This document shows positions 62,300 through 64,000 of a DNA stretch of 64,000 nucleotides, in pieces. The notes beneath the pieces are model-generated. The model had not been told where the DNA came from. It searched no databases and worked only from the letters and a program-made list of their open reading frames with translations. The DNA is from Chrysophaeum taylorii (Eukaryota; Sar; Pelagophyceae; Pelagomonadales; Pelagomonadaceae): positions 248,001 through 312,000 of the forward strand of contig JAQMWT010000309.1 in the NCBI GenBank assembly GCA_029834535.1, read 5' to 3'. The position numbers and the translations under genes were made by a program. How positions within the stretch are numbered: position 1 is the first letter of the stretch; each line of letters begins with the position of its first letter.

Positions 62300-62399
62300 A
62301 GTCATCGCGCGCGGCGCGACAATAAGTCATCGCGCGCGGCGCGACAATAAGTCATCGCGCGCGGCGCGACAATAAGTCATCGCGCGCGGCGCGACAATA
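62300..62399 (+). repeat. Four exact 25-bp tandem repeats
   Basis: The 25-bp unit starts GTCATCGCGCGCGGCGCG and ends CAATAA. It is present four times without change, and CGCGCGCGGCGCG within each unit is partly self-complementary. The first copies lie in-frame at the end of a short plus-strand open frame. Confidence 0.9.
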
Positions 62400-63999
62400 A
62401 AATCTGGTCGCACTTGTCGGTCTTTGAACAGCGAATATTGTTAGTCTAGTGTTGTATTCCCGAGTCGCTATCTCGTTCGATCCTCGCGCGGGCTCTATCG
62501 CGGTCGTCCTCGATCCCTCGCGCTTTTTCCGCGCCGAACAACTCGATCGCGACGACGACGTTCTCCCGTTTGCCACTGCCTTTCGAGAATCGCCCGAGAC
62601 CGTTTTTAGGGTGGGCGCTTTTTCCAGGAAATCAAGCAAGCGGGCATGTTGAGCCCCCTTCAGAAACTACCAGCACGAAGCGCTGCTGCTGTATTCATTT
62701 CGGTTTGTTCGCGGGAGTCGACGTCGCCCTTTCTTCGTCCCCAAAGTTGCGACCAATACTCTCTGCTACCACGCCGAGGCAGGCTCTGCGCGGCTTCGGC
62801 ACGTATACGTCGTTACCGCGACCGATAAAGTTCTGGCGACTCCTGGAAAGCAGGGTAAGAAAAAAAAGCTACATCACAACGTCCAACGCGTGCAGCACGA
62901 ACATCCATCCCTCCGGCTACCGCCCCTGCATTTACTATTTGCGTGCCCATCGATAGCCTTGTTGTTTCGAATGCGAGGGGGGCTCTTTCTTTCCGTCGTC
63001 TCCATCAGAGTAGCAATCCGTTCATCAGAGTAGATAGGCAACATCAGATTCTCGTCGTCGTCGTCGTCGTTTAATTTTTTTGTGCACCAGGAACTTACTT
63101 CGTCGGCTACTACGCACACCTACCTGGGGTGGCCAGCGCGGCATGCCACATGACTTGGCCAAAACCTGCGTGGTCGCGGCGCTGACGTGAATCGAAGGTG
63201 TCTGTGCCAACTATTTTTTGAACACCGAGGCCGGGCGTGGCGCGCTGTGGCGTTACCGCCCTCAGCCTCCGGCAGCCCAGGAAGCTAGGCCGCCCGCGCC
63301 GGACATCTCACACTTCGTCTCAAGTACGTCCGGCGGTAGCATGCGTCCGGCCTGCGGGCGGGGCCCATCCTCTCTTCCCCCGCGCCCCCCGGCGCGCGGC
63401 GATAACCTCGGGATCCTTTTTTCAACAAACACACTGCGTGTAGTAGGTCTTTTTTTATTGTAGTCGACCAACAAAAAACTTATTACCCTCGAACCTTACC
63501 CCAAACCGCCCGACGCGTATGATTTTTTGACATAGAAGCGGCCTCGCGAGTCGGCTGGGGAAGAAAAAAATAAGAACCTTTTTCCTTGTCGCTGCTCGAC
63601 AGGCGGGCGGGGATCCATCGCCAAGGGGGTGGGAAGGTTGAAGGGTGGCATAGAGAGCAGCGAGCCCAAGAAGGCGAGCGTCTTGAGAGTTGCTCGGTGC
63701 TATCGAGCGTCGCGAGGATTTTTAAATGTCGACTAGTGGCAAGGGCTCGGACGCTGAACAGCGAAACTACCCTGTCGTTGTCTACGCGCGTTGCGGCGGC
63801 GTAGTCGGCTTCGGAACTGCTGGATTCCCTTCTTAGTTTCGTTAGCTGCGGTTGAGCCACAGGACTTTGCGATCGCGACGCCGGGGAGGACGACCCCGAG
63901 CGCCACGCGGGCTCGCAGATCTGCACCCGCACCCGGGAGCACCGTAGGAGTCGCTGCCGCTGCGAGGTGACAGCCAATGTCGGGTCTTCCTGCCACTTT
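62400..63999. other. No recognisable gene
   Basis: Several frames of 65-165 codons lie on both strands without known motifs. A GTC run lies at 63050-63070. The block 63330-63400 is a GC-rich stretch (CCGGCCTGCGGGCGGGGCCC). I see nothing assignable to the right edge. Confidence 0.35.
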
Positions 64000-64000
64000 G

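Overview
The window looks like nuclear DNA of a eukaryotic alga of the ochrophyte (heterokont, secondary red plastid) type. The best evidence is four fucoxanthin-chlorophyll a/c light-harvesting genes at 49.7-56.5 kb. Their N-termini combine a short signal peptide with an A-x-A-F-A-P motif, the usual address for plastids bounded by four membranes. A pelagophyte-like, moderately GC-rich alga would fit, but I cannot fix the genus. Most recognisable genes are intronless single ORFs that start with ATG and are packed very tightly in gene islands. The islands are separated by repeat-rich DNA full of decayed transposons.

Layout. 1-2.9 kb is a tandem array of three ~1 kb units, each carrying a broken Helitron (PIF1-like) helicase C-terminus. 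2.9-9.7 kb is a transposon graveyard: a dispersed repeat, a doubtful hAT-like relic, an element with terminal inverted repeats, a 75-bp-arm inverted repeat and a Copia RNase H relic. 9.7-13.1 kb holds a possible FIST-like protein gene and a carotenoid cleavage oxygenase gene. 16.6-20.9 kb is a gene island: MATH-BTB-SAP protein, LRR protein, aspartate carbamoyltransferase, GrpE and a DUF1415 protein. 22.9-30.0 kb is an unrecognised 7-kb tract with strong strand asymmetry and staggered long open frames. 30.1-35.5 kb is a second island: histidine phosphatase, a DUF202 membrane protein, a large fusion of a tubulin-tyrosine-ligase-like ATP-grasp domain with a cysteine-desulfurase-like PLP domain, and a hypothetical gene. 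35.56-38.58 kb is a ~3 kb imperfect palindrome built from the same Helitron-derived repeat as 1-2.9 kb. 38.6-45.3 kb is repeat-rich. 45.4-48.1 kb has a membrane-anchored calpain-like protease gene and an EDR2-C (DUF1336) gene. 49.7-56.5 kb is the light-harvesting cluster, with one copy broken by a one-base frameshift. 58.2-61.7 kb has a multi-pass membrane protein, a gene with frameshifts, a small membrane protein and an IQ-motif protein. The rest to 64 kb is unassigned.

How genes relate. The light-harvesting copies are a recent local family that share short upstream motifs, and two of them are divergently arranged. In the gene islands two divergent pairs (ATCase/GrpE and DUF202/fusion) have only 61 and 62 bp between start codons. 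Two convergent pairs end 3 bp apart or overlap by 26 bp. The listed functions (pyrimidine synthesis, protein folding, carotenoid cleavage, proteolysis, light harvesting) do not form one pathway; this is an ordinary eukaryotic gene neighbourhood. The most novel item is the TTL-like/PLP fusion at 31.9-33.9 kb. All function calls come from reading motifs; no database search was run.
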